Source: Chryseomicrobium sp. FSL W7-1435 (GTDB lineage Bacteria; Bacillota; Bacilli; Bacillales_A; Planococcaceae). From it: a stretch of 64,000 nucleotides of DNA. Below, piece by piece: positions 26,359-34,132 of the stretch (positions are counted from its first letter, which is position 1; each line of letters starts with the position of its first letter). Below the pieces are notes generated by a model, which saw only the letters and a list, made by a program, of their open reading frames with translations, was not told where the DNA came from and ran no database searches. The translations under genes were made by a program, and so were the position numbers. The stretch lies in contig NZ_CP151997.1 of NCBI RefSeq assembly GCF_038595005.1, positions 1,736,001 through 1,800,000 of the forward strand. The letters run 5' to 3'.

Positions 26359-27633
26359 GTGAAAAAATATTCAAAAAAAGAGACTAGTTGGGTTATGTAT
26401 GATTGGGCATCATCTGCGTATTCGCTTATTATTACAACTGCTATTTTTCCAATTTATTTTAAATCTTCAGCAACCGCAGCTGGCGTAGATGGCGCAGACT
26501 CCACTGCCTATCTGGGGTATACAATCGCTATTTTCACTACAATATTAGCGCTACTAGGTCCGATTATGGGTACCGTGGCAGATTATGAAGGCTTAAAGAA
26601 AAAGTTCTTTGGTGTATTTTTCTCCATCGGCGTTCTATTCACTCTCGTTCTGGCCGTAGTACCGTTTGAGAATTGGCTGATGTTGTTAGTGGTCTATGTT
26701 TTTGCTGCACTTGGCGCGACTGGTTCCAATGTTTTTTACGACAGTTTTATTGTCGACGTTACAACTGATGAACGTATGGCAAAAGTCTCAGCCCGGGGTT
26801 ATGGAATGGGGTATATTGGTAGCTTGTTTCCCTTCATAATTGCTATGGGAATTATCGTAGCCAGCCAGCAAGAACTATTGCCGCTAGCTCCCGACACTGC
26901 AAGTAAGATTGCGTTTGTGATCACTGCCGTTTGGTGGGTAATATTCTCGATTCCTATTTTCAAAAATGTGCAACAAGAACACTTTGTTCCTAGAGAGCCT
27001 AATCCAATTAAACAAAGCTTCAAAAGATTATTTACGACGTTTAAAGAAATTCGCAAATACCGCGCTGTCTTTTTATTTTTGCTTGCTTATTTCTTCTATA
27101 TTGATGGCGTTGGGACAATCATTTCCATGTCTACTGCTTACGGTACAGACCTAGGACTGGATTCCACCTCTCTGCTTGGTATACTCTTTTTAACGCAATT
27201 GATTGCTGCACCTTTTGCGTTTTTATACGGTCATTTGGCTGGTAAGTTTGGAGAGAAAAACATGCTCTATGTAGGAATCTTTGTTTATACAATCGTTTGT
27301 ACTTATGCTTATTTCATGGATACTGTAACCGATTTTTTCATTCTTGCTATGTTAGTCGGTACTTCTCAAGGCGGCATTCAAGCACTTAGTCGATCTTACT
27401 TCGGAAAGCTTGTTCCTAAGCAAAATTCAAATGAATTTTTCGGATTTTATAACATCTTCGGCCGCTTTGCTGCTATATTAGGACCTCTGCTAGTTGCTGT
27501 CACTGCACAAGTTACAGGCAACTCGTCTACAGGCGTGTTTAGCTTAATTGTGTTGTTCATTATTGGATTTATTATTTTACGTTTCGTTCCTGAGCCTGAT
27601 CAACATGCTCCGGTAGTGGTGGTTAAAGAGTAA
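26359..27633 (+). CDS. MFS transporter of the UMF1/Atg22 group (YxiO-like)
   Basis: A 424-residue, 12-span membrane protein. The N-terminal SWVMYDWASSAYSLIITTAIFP block and GTSQGGIQALSRSYFGKLVP are hallmarks of the YxiO/Atg22-like family, some members of which export amino acids from eukaryotic vacuoles. The bacterial substrate is unknown; a CodY-like box upstream fits amino acid-linked regulation (inference). GTG at 26359 has GGGGAGG at the right distance; the upstream ATG at 26335 has none. Confidence 0.85.
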   Translation: MKKYSKKETSWVMYDWASSAYSLIITTAIFPIYFKSSATAAGVDGADSTAYLGYTIAIFTTILALLGPIMGTVADYEGLKKKFFGVFFSIGVLFTLVLAVVPFENWLMLLVVYVFAALGATGSNVFYDSFIVDVTTDERMAKVSARGYGMGYIGSLFPFIIAMGIIVASQQELLPLAPDTASKIAFVITAVWWVIFSIPIFKNVQQEHFVPREPNPIKQSFKRLFTTFKEIRKYRAVFLFLLAYFFYIDGVGTIISMSTAYGTDLGLDSTSLLGILFLTQLIAAPFAFLYGHLAGKFGEKNMLYVGIFVYTIVCTYAYFMDTVTDFFILAMLVGTSQGGIQALSRSYFGKLVPKQNSNEFFGFYNIFGRFAAILGPLLVAVTAQVTGNSSTGVFSLIVLFIIGFIILRFVPEPDQHAPVVVVKE

Positions 27634-27680
27634 AAAAATCAGTAGGTTTTCTAGAAATTCTAGAGGACCTACTGATTTTT
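27634..27680 (+). terminator. Terminator with long imperfect stem after the MFS gene
   Basis: AAAAATCAGTAGGT (27634-27647) pairs with ACCTACTGATTTTT (27667-27680), with the palindrome CTAGAAATTCTAG in the apex. Its AAAATCAGYA...TTCTC/TAGA layout resembles the hairpins at 41024, 43942 and 60894. Confidence 0.85.
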
Positions 27681-27710
27681 ACTTTGAGTTGCTTATGTTA
27701 CGTTACGTTA

Positions 27711-27928
27711 CGGGGCTGCTTTCCGCGGGCGCGTCTATTTTCAACTCATTGGAATCGAGTTGCGAACGTCAGAAAGACGCTCCAAAAGCAGTCGCCCCAA
27801 CCGAGGCCAAGAGCGCCTCAATTGGAACGCCTGATTTTCTCGGACTTTCTAGCGTGACGTTCTCCACATCTAGATGGGGCCTCACGTTACGACTTTTGAT
27901 CCCACTGGAGTCAGCCCCTACACTCCAC
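27711..27928. repeat. Mosaic intergenic repeat (copy A)
   Basis: This 218-bp stretch between the MFS terminator and the catalase gene holds no credible gene. Its ends (27711-27734 and 27876-27928) match, in reverse orientation, parts of the repeat at 60717-60952 (including the complement of GACTCCAGTGGGATNAAAAGTCG). Its middle (27754-27872) is a 119-bp unit repeated at 31041-31159. So two repeat types are combined here. An internal hairpin, CCAA-x2-GAGGC / GCCTC-x2-TTGG, is visible. I see nothing further at 27929-27973. Confidence 0.8.
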
Positions 27929-27973
27929 TTTTTATTTCCTAAACTAGATATTTACTTGTTTCAATTTTTTTAT

Positions 27974-28867
27974 TTACAGGTTTTCTAATAAACGCTTGGC
28001 TATTTTTTGATAATCTTCAGCAGTTAGCCCTGGTGCAAACTCTTCTGGCAGTTCATCTAGCTCCGGAATTTTGCCACCTTTAGGCGTTCCCGTTTCCACA
28101 ACTAACGGAGCTCCTGTTAAAGGATGCGTGCCCTTCCAAATTTTCCGGATATCCTCATAGTCCCCCTGATGATTCCATGTGAACAGGACATTCCCGTAGC
28201 CCATATCTTCATACTTTCGTGCATTATCGAAAACTCGGTTATCCAGATTTGGTATTGGCAGCAACTTCGTCACATCGACTCCTGTAGCCATTTCCATTGC
28301 TTTTGCATAAGCAATGATATGCGTTCCACCTCTTACTAATAAGTATCCGATCATTTCGCGAGCAACAGGATGAGAGGTCATTTCATAAACCCGCATTTTA
28401 TGGGTTCTTGCCCCACACTCTAGGAAAAAATTATGAAGCAAGTCCAATACAAGGTTACCGCTCGAGAAAACGTAATCTCCTCGCCAAGCGTTACCCATAG
28501 AGTCCCCTGCTAGTGAAGTCTGCGCTGTTGCAATAAATTGATGCGTATTTCGAAAGTCTTTACCGTTTTGTAGCGGTGTGACATCAGGATCCCCTTCAAA
28601 TGATGAAGATTTAGATACGAGATTAACTGTATTGGCGACAAGCTCTACATGGCCTACCTCTTCTGCTGCAATACTTGAAACTAAATCATAAAAGGGTTTT
28701 AATTTTCGTTTGGCTCGAAAATTGAAGGATTGATACAGATAATTATTAAGCGTCGACATCTCGCCGAATTTTCCACCTAATAATTCTTGAACCGCAGCTG
28801 CGGCATTGGCGTCTCCATACTCTACATGAGGTAAGTCAATCAGCAACCGATTTGTACGTTGAAACAT
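27974..28867 (-). CDS. Manganese catalase
   Basis: A 297-residue non-haem dimanganese catalase that splits hydrogen peroxide. Ferritin-like helices carry the metal ligands: Glu in GEMSTLNNYLYQSFNF, EExxH in IAAEEVGHVELV, and Glu/His in FLECGARTHKMRVYEM and RGGTHIIAYAKAMEM. Start ATG at 28867 follows GGAGGGACAG. It overlaps nothing and lies 2 nt after the stop of the YuzF-like gene, so both are probably co-transcribed. Bacillales homologues include spore-coat CotJC and YdbD; the length fits the YdbD-like group. Confidence 0.93.
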   Translation of the reverse strand: MFQRTNRLLIDLPHVEYGDANAAAAVQELLGGKFGEMSTLNNYLYQSFNFRAKRKLKPFYDLVSSIAAEEVGHVELVANTVNLVSKSSSFEGDPDVTPLQNGKDFRNTHQFIATAQTSLAGDSMGNAWRGDYVFSSGNLVLDLLHNFFLECGARTHKMRVYEMTSHPVAREMIGYLLVRGGTHIIAYAKAMEMATGVDVTKLLPIPNLDNRVFDNARKYEDMGYGNVLFTWNHQGDYEDIRKIWKGTHPLTGAPLVVETGTPKGGKIPELDELPEEFAPGLTAEDYQKIAKRLLENL

Positions 28868-28869
28868 AG

Positions 28870-29100
28870 TTACTGTCCCTCCGCATGCGAAAACCAAATG
28901 ATTTCTGCAACTCGTACGATAAAGGTACGTCCTTCTTTAACGACAACGATACAATCATAATGAACCATGGTTAGTTGACCCGTCACCACTCCACGGGACG
29001 TCTGAACAGTAATTGGCTGATTCATTAACTCCCGAAGATGTTGCATAACATAGCTCTCGACATTTGCCACATACTGAACTTGAGGTGAAGATTGACTCAC
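28870..29100 (-). CDS. DUF2642 / YuzF-like small protein
   Basis: A 76-residue protein with a small beta-rich domain: QPITVQTSRGVVTGQL and TFIVRVAEIIWFSH resemble the YuzF/DUF2642 proteins often found with spore-coat genes. GTG start behind GAGAGGG. It directly precedes the manganese catalase, suggesting a joint role, possibly at the spore surface (inference from context). Confidence 0.7.
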   Translation of the reverse strand: MSQSSPQVQYVANVESYVMQHLRELMNQPITVQTSRGVVTGQLTMVHYDCIVVVKEGRTFIVRVAEIIWFSHAEGQ

Positions 29101-29202
29101 ATAATCCCTCTCTTTCAGTTTATCTTATTCATTATTTTAAGAAATGTGACTGTGAACAATGATTTTGTTGAAACTCTGAGGTAAACTTATGAATGAGGTG
29201 AG

Positions 29203-29775
29203 ATGGTGAAGAAATTAGTTATTACAGGATACAGGGGTAATGAACTTGGGATTTTTGACACCAATCATCCTGGAATCAAAATCATTAAAACAGCTATTGA
29301 GGATCGTCTGTTACGCATGATAGAAGAAGGTTTAGAATGGGTGCTTATCTCTGGGCAGCAAGGTGTAGAGGTATGGGCGGCTGAAGTAGTATTGTCGTTA
29401 AAAAAACAAGGCCATTCTGTAAAGTTGTCGATTACTCCACCATTCGCTGATTTTACTGAGCGTCTCAAACCTGAAAAGCAAGCCGAATTTCAACAACTTC
29501 GTTTAGCAGCTGATTTTTATCAGCCTTTAACGAGCGGTGGTTATCAAGGTGCTTGGCAATTTCAAGAACGGGATAAGTTTTTGATTCGCAATAGTGAAGG
29601 GACTTTGATCATTTACGATGAAGAACAGCCTGCAAGTCCACAATTTTTCTTAAAATTGATTCATGACTATCGAGAAAGACAACCAACTTACTACATAGAG
29701 CAAGTGAACTCGTATGATTTAAATGATACAGCTGAACAACTAAAATGGAAAGAAGGCGAAGAAAATGGCTATTGA
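29203..29775 (+). CDS. ypsA: YpsA family SLOG-fold protein
   Basis: A 190-residue cytosolic protein of the YpsA/DUF1273 family (SLOG superfamily, Rossmann-like nucleotide-binding fold). The glycine-rich ITGYRGNELGIF and ISGQQGVEVWAAEVVLSLK motifs form the putative ligand site. B. subtilis YpsA overproduction inhibits cell division and its gene sits beside gpsB. Here gpsB is about 24 kb away. Its end overlaps the following unknown gene by 11 nt. Confidence 0.88.
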   Translation: MVKKLVITGYRGNELGIFDTNHPGIKIIKTAIEDRLLRMIEEGLEWVLISGQQGVEVWAAEVVLSLKKQGHSVKLSITPPFADFTERLKPEKQAEFQQLRLAADFYQPLTSGGYQGAWQFQERDKFLIRNSEGTLIIYDEEQPASPQFFLKLIHDYRERQPTYYIEQVNSYDLNDTAEQLKWKEGEENGY

Positions 29776-30202
29776 ACTGGACCTTTATACAAAAGAAAAT
29801 GATGAGTGGCTACGTGCGCTTACGGAAGAAGATTTAAAACAGCCTATAGCATTGGTTAAAACTCAAATCGAGAACTATATTTATAGTGCTAAACCTGAGT
29901 ATTCCACTTTCAAAGTAGAAGGTTTTGTCATTGAACTAGATGATATCTTCCGATTTTATAATCTATTAGTGGGAATTTATGTCCCTAAAGCAAAAATGAA
30001 AGATATTGATGAAGCTTTAAAAGAAAAATGGGAAAATCCTGAATTTAACTATGCATTAACGTTTGATGCAAACGAAGGCGTTGCAGAGCTAAATCTGCCT
30101 CTTGATTATGTTGAAGGGTTTTCTACCGAGTTTACAGTACAACAAACGATTGAATTTATTGAGCAACTTTTAAGTACAATCGTATTAAAAATTACAAAAT
30201 AG
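29765..30202 (+). CDS. Protein of unknown function coupled to YpsA
   Basis: A 145-residue acidic protein that I cannot assign. It has no signal peptide or membrane span; alternating helices and strands (VKTQIENYIYSA, STFKVEGFVIELDDIFRFYNLLVGIYV, NYALTFDANEGVAELNLPLD, TIEFIEQLLSTIVLKI) give an alpha/beta pattern a little like YbjN or chaperone-type folds, which is only an impression. ATG behind GAAGGCG overlaps ypsA by 11 nt, so the two are translationally coupled. Confidence 0.75.
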   Translation: MAIELDLYTKENDEWLRALTEEDLKQPIALVKTQIENYIYSAKPEYSTFKVEGFVIELDDIFRFYNLLVGIYVPKAKMKDIDEALKEKWENPEFNYALTFDANEGVAELNLPLDYVEGFSTEFTVQQTIEFIEQLLSTIVLKITK

Positions 30203-30260
30203 AATAAATCATTAGTCTCCGACGCATACTATGAAGGATCTTGCAAAGGAGGCTTTTTTA

Positions 30261-30884
30261 ATGTGGAATAATCAGACAGACGCGGTTGGCTACCAATCCT
30301 CTCAACAATTGCAGCCGACTATGAACCATGGTGCTCACGAAATCTTTGATGTACAGGAAACACTGAAAACTTTGATTGGTGCCCAAAATCACTTTACGTT
30401 TTGGAAAAACCAAATCAAAGACTCGAAATTGAAAGAAGTTGCGGAGAAACAACATACGTATTTAATTGATACGTATAACACGGTAGTGGAAAGTTTTCAA
30501 ACAGGTCTAGCTCCTAATAAAGCTACCTATCCTTATGAAATGAAGCTTGTCCATGACTATGTTTATGGCATCAAGCAACAAACTCCACTATCCCCTATGG
30601 AGTCTCCTAACGCTGTCAATGATGCATTTATTTCAAGTGTCTTGTTGAGTGCTGTTAAGGCATGCGCAACTCATGCAACTACTGCTGCTTTGGAATGTAC
30701 GAACCCTGTGGTGAGACGTGTACTCGCAGATAGTGTACCTAACTTTATCGAGTTAGGCTATGAATTGGCGATTTACCAAAACCAAAATCATATTTATCAA
30801 GTTCCTCTTCTGCAACAGACCGATGCTGATATGATCACGCAAGGTTTTCAACCAGCGTCGAAGATCGGGCTCCCGATGAACTAA
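30261..30884 (+). CDS. Spore coat protein CotF-like
   Basis: A 207-residue protein with the ferritin-like coat-F domain: HEIFDVQETLKTLIGAQNHF, a middle helix pair, then SVLLSAVKACATHATTAALECTNPVVRRVLADSVPNFIELGYELAIYQNQ, typical of CotF/YhcQ-like proteins. ATG at 30261 follows AAAGGAGG; the earlier in-frame ATG at 30231 is unlikely. Its presence suggests a sporulating host. Linked to the catalase/YuzF-like pair on the other strand. Confidence 0.83.
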   Translation: MWNNQTDAVGYQSSQQLQPTMNHGAHEIFDVQETLKTLIGAQNHFTFWKNQIKDSKLKEVAEKQHTYLIDTYNTVVESFQTGLAPNKATYPYEMKLVHDYVYGIKQQTPLSPMESPNAVNDAFISSVLLSAVKACATHATTAALECTNPVVRRVLADSVPNFIELGYELAIYQNQNHIYQVPLLQQTDADMITQGFQPASKIGLPMN

Positions 30885-30920
30885 CTTGTCTTTCGCTAAA
30901 AGTTATTAAAAGGTAAAGTA

Positions 30921-30969
30921 AAAAAACAGTACTTTCTCTTGGTTCTACTCCAGAGATTGTACTGTTTTT
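30921..30969 (+). terminator. Terminator after the coat-protein gene
   Basis: AAAACAGTAC (30923-30932) pairs with GTACTGTTTT (30959-30968), with TCTC/GAGA in the apex, then further T. Same general layout as the hairpins at 27634 and 41024. Confidence 0.8.
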
Positions 30970-30990
30970 ATTAACGTTGAGCTCCGTTCC

Positions 30991-31159
30991 GTCTGATTTT
31001 CTCGGAGTTTCTAGAGTGACGTCCTCCACATCTAACTATAATCGAGTTGCAAACGTCAGAAACACGCTCCAAAATCAGTCGCACCAACCGAGGCCAAGAG
31101 CGCCTCACTTGGCACGCCTGATTTTCTCGGACTTTCTTGAGTGACGTTCTCCACATCTA
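30991..31159. repeat. Intergenic repeat (copy B): partial plus full 119-bp unit
   Basis: Positions 31041-31159 repeat the 119-bp unit of 27754-27872 with about eight differences by eye and no gap. Positions 30991-31034 are a second, truncated copy of its last 44 bases (CTGATTTTCTCGGA through CCACATCTA). A 61-codon minus-strand frame through it is composed of the repeat and is not credible as a gene. The last three bases of the unit are the hisF stop codon. Confidence 0.85.
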
Positions 31160-31927
31160 ACGTACCGCTATAGCATGTTGCTTTAAATGGTGCTTAATTT
31201 CTTGGATTGTGTAGTGTCCATAATGAATCATAGAAGCAACTAAGGCGGCGTCTACATTTGCTTCTTGGAACACTTCGGAAATGTGATCTAGCTCGCCAGC
31301 TCCACCGGAAGCAATTATAGGAATAGACACTTTCTCTGACAACAACTTTAGTAACTCCAAGTCATAACCTGTCTTCATGCCATCTTTATGAATACTCGTA
31401 CAAATAATTTCCCCTGCTCCTCTTTCAGCAGCTTCTTGCGCCCAGTCTACGACGTCTCTCCCGGAATTTTCATGTCCAGAATGCGTATAGACTTCCCAAC
31501 GTTCAATCGTGCCATCTTCTCTCATGATTGGCATTGCGTCAAGACCAAGAACTACACACTGTTTACCGAAAATCGCAGCTGCTTCATTTAAAAGCTCAGG
31601 GCGAGTGACCGCAGCAGAATTAACTCCCACTTTGTCAGCACCAGCACGCAACAATAAACGAAAATCATCGATTGTGCGTACTCCACCGATTACAGAAAAA
31701 GGAATATACACTTCTTCAGCAACGCGCCGAATCCATTCATATTTCACTTCTTGATTCTTAAGAGAAGCAGTAGTGTCTAAATAAATTAATTCATCTGCTC
31801 CATCTTCAGCGTATTTCCTGCCAAGCTCAGCAGGGTCGCCAATGATTGTTGGGTTACGAAACTGTACGTATTTCACAGCTTTATCATCAAGTACATCAAT
31901 CGCAGGAATAATTCTTTTCTTTAACAT
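31157..31927 (-). CDS. hisF: HisF-like imidazole glycerol phosphate synthase cyclase subunit (divergent)
   Basis: A 256-residue (beta/alpha)8 barrel. HisF uses ammonia from HisH to turn PRFAR into imidazole glycerol phosphate and AICAR. Catalytic Asp11 (PAIDVLDD) and the Asp130 equivalent (LGLDAMP) are present, as are GADKVGVN and IIASGGAGELDH. It deviates from canonical HisF: Cys9 to Ala, the GGGI loop is IGGV, Gly after Lys19 is Tyr, and the S-x-D-x-DG block reads SIHKDG. A secondary pathway paralogue is possible. Overlaps hisH by 7 nt. Confidence 0.85.
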   Translation of the reverse strand: MLKKRIIPAIDVLDDKAVKYVQFRNPTIIGDPAELGRKYAEDGADELIYLDTTASLKNQEVKYEWIRRVAEEVYIPFSVIGGVRTIDDFRLLLRAGADKVGVNSAAVTRPELLNEAAAIFGKQCVVLGLDAMPIMREDGTIERWEVYTHSGHENSGRDVVDWAQEAAERGAGEIICTSIHKDGMKTGYDLELLKLLSEKVSIPIIASGGAGELDHISEVFQEANVDAALVASMIHYGHYTIQEIKHHLKQHAIAVR

Positions 31928-32544
31928 GTAGGCACCTTCTTTTTTGCATAGCGGCAGAAATTATCGAGTAACTTCATTCCCGCTTCTCCACTTTTTTCAG
32001 GGTGGAATTGAACACCCATCACAAAATCATTCCCGATTGCAGAGGAAAATCCTTCCCCGTATTCTGTAATGCCAATAATATCTTCTTTATTGGTAGGAGC
32101 CGCGAAGTAAGAATGAACAAAATAAAAGTCTGTATTTTGGGGTAAGTCTTTTAATAAGAAATGCCCCTTAGCATCTTCCACTTCATTCCATCCCATATGG
32201 GGCACTTTTAGTTTAGAATCATCGAAATAAGGAACGATCCCTTGAAGCAATCCCAGCCCCTCGACATCTCCCTCATCACTCTTCTCTAAAAGTAATTGCA
32301 TCCCTAAACAGATGCCGAGTAAAGGAATTCCTTCTTCTACTTTTCTTTGAATATATGGGATCAAACCTCTTTCCTCGAGTTGAAGCATTGCTTGTTTCGC
32401 GTGTCCAACGCCCGGTAAAATCAGTTGATCGACCGAATCGGTACTCGTACCGTCTTCAATTCGAATATAGGGATACCCTAATTTTTTTATCGCTTTTTCT
32501 ACGCTGTGCATATTGCCAGCACCATAATCTAGTATGCCAATCAT
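31921..32544 (-). CDS. hisH: Imidazole glycerol phosphate synthase glutaminase subunit HisH
   Basis: A 207-residue class I glutamine amidotransferase that feeds ammonia to HisF. The triad is complete: Cys in GICLGMQLL and His/Glu in VQFHPEKSG; GILDYGAGNMHSVEKAI at the start and PHMGWNEV are HisH signatures. ATG follows GGAGGCGAG. In most his operons hisA lies between hisH and hisF; here it is missing and the two overlap directly. Confidence 0.92.
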   Translation of the reverse strand: MIGILDYGAGNMHSVEKAIKKLGYPYIRIEDGTSTDSVDQLILPGVGHAKQAMLQLEERGLIPYIQRKVEEGIPLLGICLGMQLLLEKSDEGDVEGLGLLQGIVPYFDDSKLKVPHMGWNEVEDAKGHFLLKDLPQNTDFYFVHSYFAAPTNKEDIIGITEYGEGFSSAIGNDFVMGVQFHPEKSGEAGMKLLDNFCRYAKKKVPTC

Positions 32545-32635
32545 CGTACTCGCCTCCTACTTTTTATTATGCCACCTATAAAACAAAATAGAAAGCAAAA
32601 AACTTTAACTCACTAGCAGGAGAAAGTTTAGTGAC

Positions 32636-32661
32636 ATAAAAAAACCCGTATTATACGGGTT
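32636..32661 (-). terminator. Terminator at the gltD stop codon
   Basis: AACCCGTA and TACGGGTT (32643-32650 with 32654-32661) flank a three-base loop that includes the gltD stop; on the minus strand TTTTTTATG follows. It ends gltB-gltD and separates it from hisH. Confidence 0.85.
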
Positions 32662-34120
32662 GAAGTGCTCTCACAAATTGATTCACTTTTTGCGCTGTTT
32701 CTTTTCCTTCTCGTATAGCCCAAACAACCAAACTCTGTCCTCTTCTAGCATCACCCGCTGTAAATACCCCGGGTAGATTGGTTGCATAGTCCACTTTCGA
32801 CGCAGTAATACGGTTTCGAGAAAGTGCAAGGTTTGTCCCTTCCGTCACTTCAAGGTCGATTCCTTCAAAACCAATGGCCACAAAAACAACATCTGCGGGC
32901 CATTCTTTTTCAGTTCCTGGGAGTTCACGGAAGTAGTGGAATCCATCTTCTCCAATGACTTTTTCCATTTGTACTGTGCGAAGGGCAGTCACTTGGCCTG
33001 CTTCTCCCTTGACGATTTCCTTCGTTTGGATCAAGTATTCCCTTGGGTCTTGTCCTTTTAAAGCAGCCGCTTCTTCGTAAGCATAATCCATTTTGAATAC
33101 GTTCGGATCAGATGGCCACATGTGCATCTCATCTCGGGCATCTGCCAGTTTAGGGTGTTTACCAAATTGGACAACGGATTTACAATTTTGTCTCACCGCT
33201 GTAGCGACACAATCTGCCCCAGTATCGCCTCCTCCAATCACTAAAACATGTTTCCCCTTCACATCAATTTTAGGTTTCGTCCCATCTAATAAATCTCTTG
33301 TCGTTTGTGTTAAATAAGTCATGGCTGGTAGAATGCCTTGTGCATCGTCCCCTGGTAGTCGTAACACACGCTGTCGCTGAGCACCTACGCAAAGAATCAC
33401 GGCATCAAACTCTTGTCGTAATTGTTCAAGCGTTTTATCTTTTCCGATTTCCATGTTGACAATAAACTGAACGCCTTCTTCCGATAGCAATTGGACGCGT
33501 CGTGTAACGACCTCTTTATCCAATTTCATCGAAGGTATCCCATACATCAACAATCCACCTGGTCGGTCATCCCGTTCAAATACAGTCACTGTATGCCCCT
33601 CTTGATTTAAATCATCCGCCGCTGTCAATCCAGCAGGCCCAGATCCCACGATGGCAATTTTCTTTCCAGTTCTAGTCGTTGGAATACGAGGTGCGATCCA
33701 CCCTTCCTCAAAACCTTTGTCGATAATACTTCTTTCGATACTCTTTATAGCTACTGCCGGTTCTGAAATAGCTAATGTACAAGAGCTTTCACAAGGCGCC
33801 GGACAGACACGTCCTGTGAATTCCGGAAAATTATTCGTCATGAGCAGACGATCTAATGCATCCTTCCATTGCCCTTTGTAGACAAGGTCATTCCATTCAG
33901 GTATAACGTTTTGAATAGGACAACCTGCGGCCACACCACGAATTTCAATTCCCATGTGACAGAACGGGGTGCCACAGTCCATACATCGTGCACCCTGCTC
34001 TTTCATTTGTTCATCCGTAAAACGCTCTCCATATTCACCAAAGTGACGTACTCGCTTTTTAGGAGGCTGTTCAACTGGCTTCTGTCTTTTTATCTCTAAA
34101 AATCCGGTTGGTTTTCCCAT
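32651..34120 (-). CDS. gltD: Glutamate synthase (NADPH) small subunit
   Basis: Supplies electrons from NADPH to the large subunit through FAD and Fe-S clusters. The N-terminal Cys-rich region (CMDCGTPFCH, GCPIQNVIPEWNDLV, GRVCPAPCESSC) binds two [4Fe-4S] clusters. FAD and NADPH folds follow at IAIVGSGPAGLTAADDLNQEG and VLVIGGGDTGADCVA, with the GVFTAGDARRGQSLVVWAI end. 489 residues, normal. ATG behind AAGGAGG, 12 nt after gltB. Confidence 0.96.
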   Translation of the reverse strand: MGKPTGFLEIKRQKPVEQPPKKRVRHFGEYGERFTDEQMKEQGARCMDCGTPFCHMGIEIRGVAAGCPIQNVIPEWNDLVYKGQWKDALDRLLMTNNFPEFTGRVCPAPCESSCTLAISEPAVAIKSIERSIIDKGFEEGWIAPRIPTTRTGKKIAIVGSGPAGLTAADDLNQEGHTVTVFERDDRPGGLLMYGIPSMKLDKEVVTRRVQLLSEEGVQFIVNMEIGKDKTLEQLRQEFDAVILCVGAQRQRVLRLPGDDAQGILPAMTYLTQTTRDLLDGTKPKIDVKGKHVLVIGGGDTGADCVATAVRQNCKSVVQFGKHPKLADARDEMHMWPSDPNVFKMDYAYEEAAALKGQDPREYLIQTKEIVKGEAGQVTALRTVQMEKVIGEDGFHYFRELPGTEKEWPADVVFVAIGFEGIDLEVTEGTNLALSRNRITASKVDYATNLPGVFTAGDARRGQSLVVWAIREGKETAQKVNQFVRALQPV

Positions 34121-34132
34121 TCCTATTCCTCC

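Noticed and set aside
27689-27988. A 99-codon plus-strand frame between the MFS and catalase genes
   Set aside because: It runs across repeat copy A and into the end of the catalase gene, with no ribosome site or recognisable domain.
30971-31156. A 61-codon minus-strand frame with a basic product
   Set aside because: It is made entirely of the intergenic repeat, has no convincing ribosome site, and the 27.7-kb copy of the unit has an early in-frame stop.
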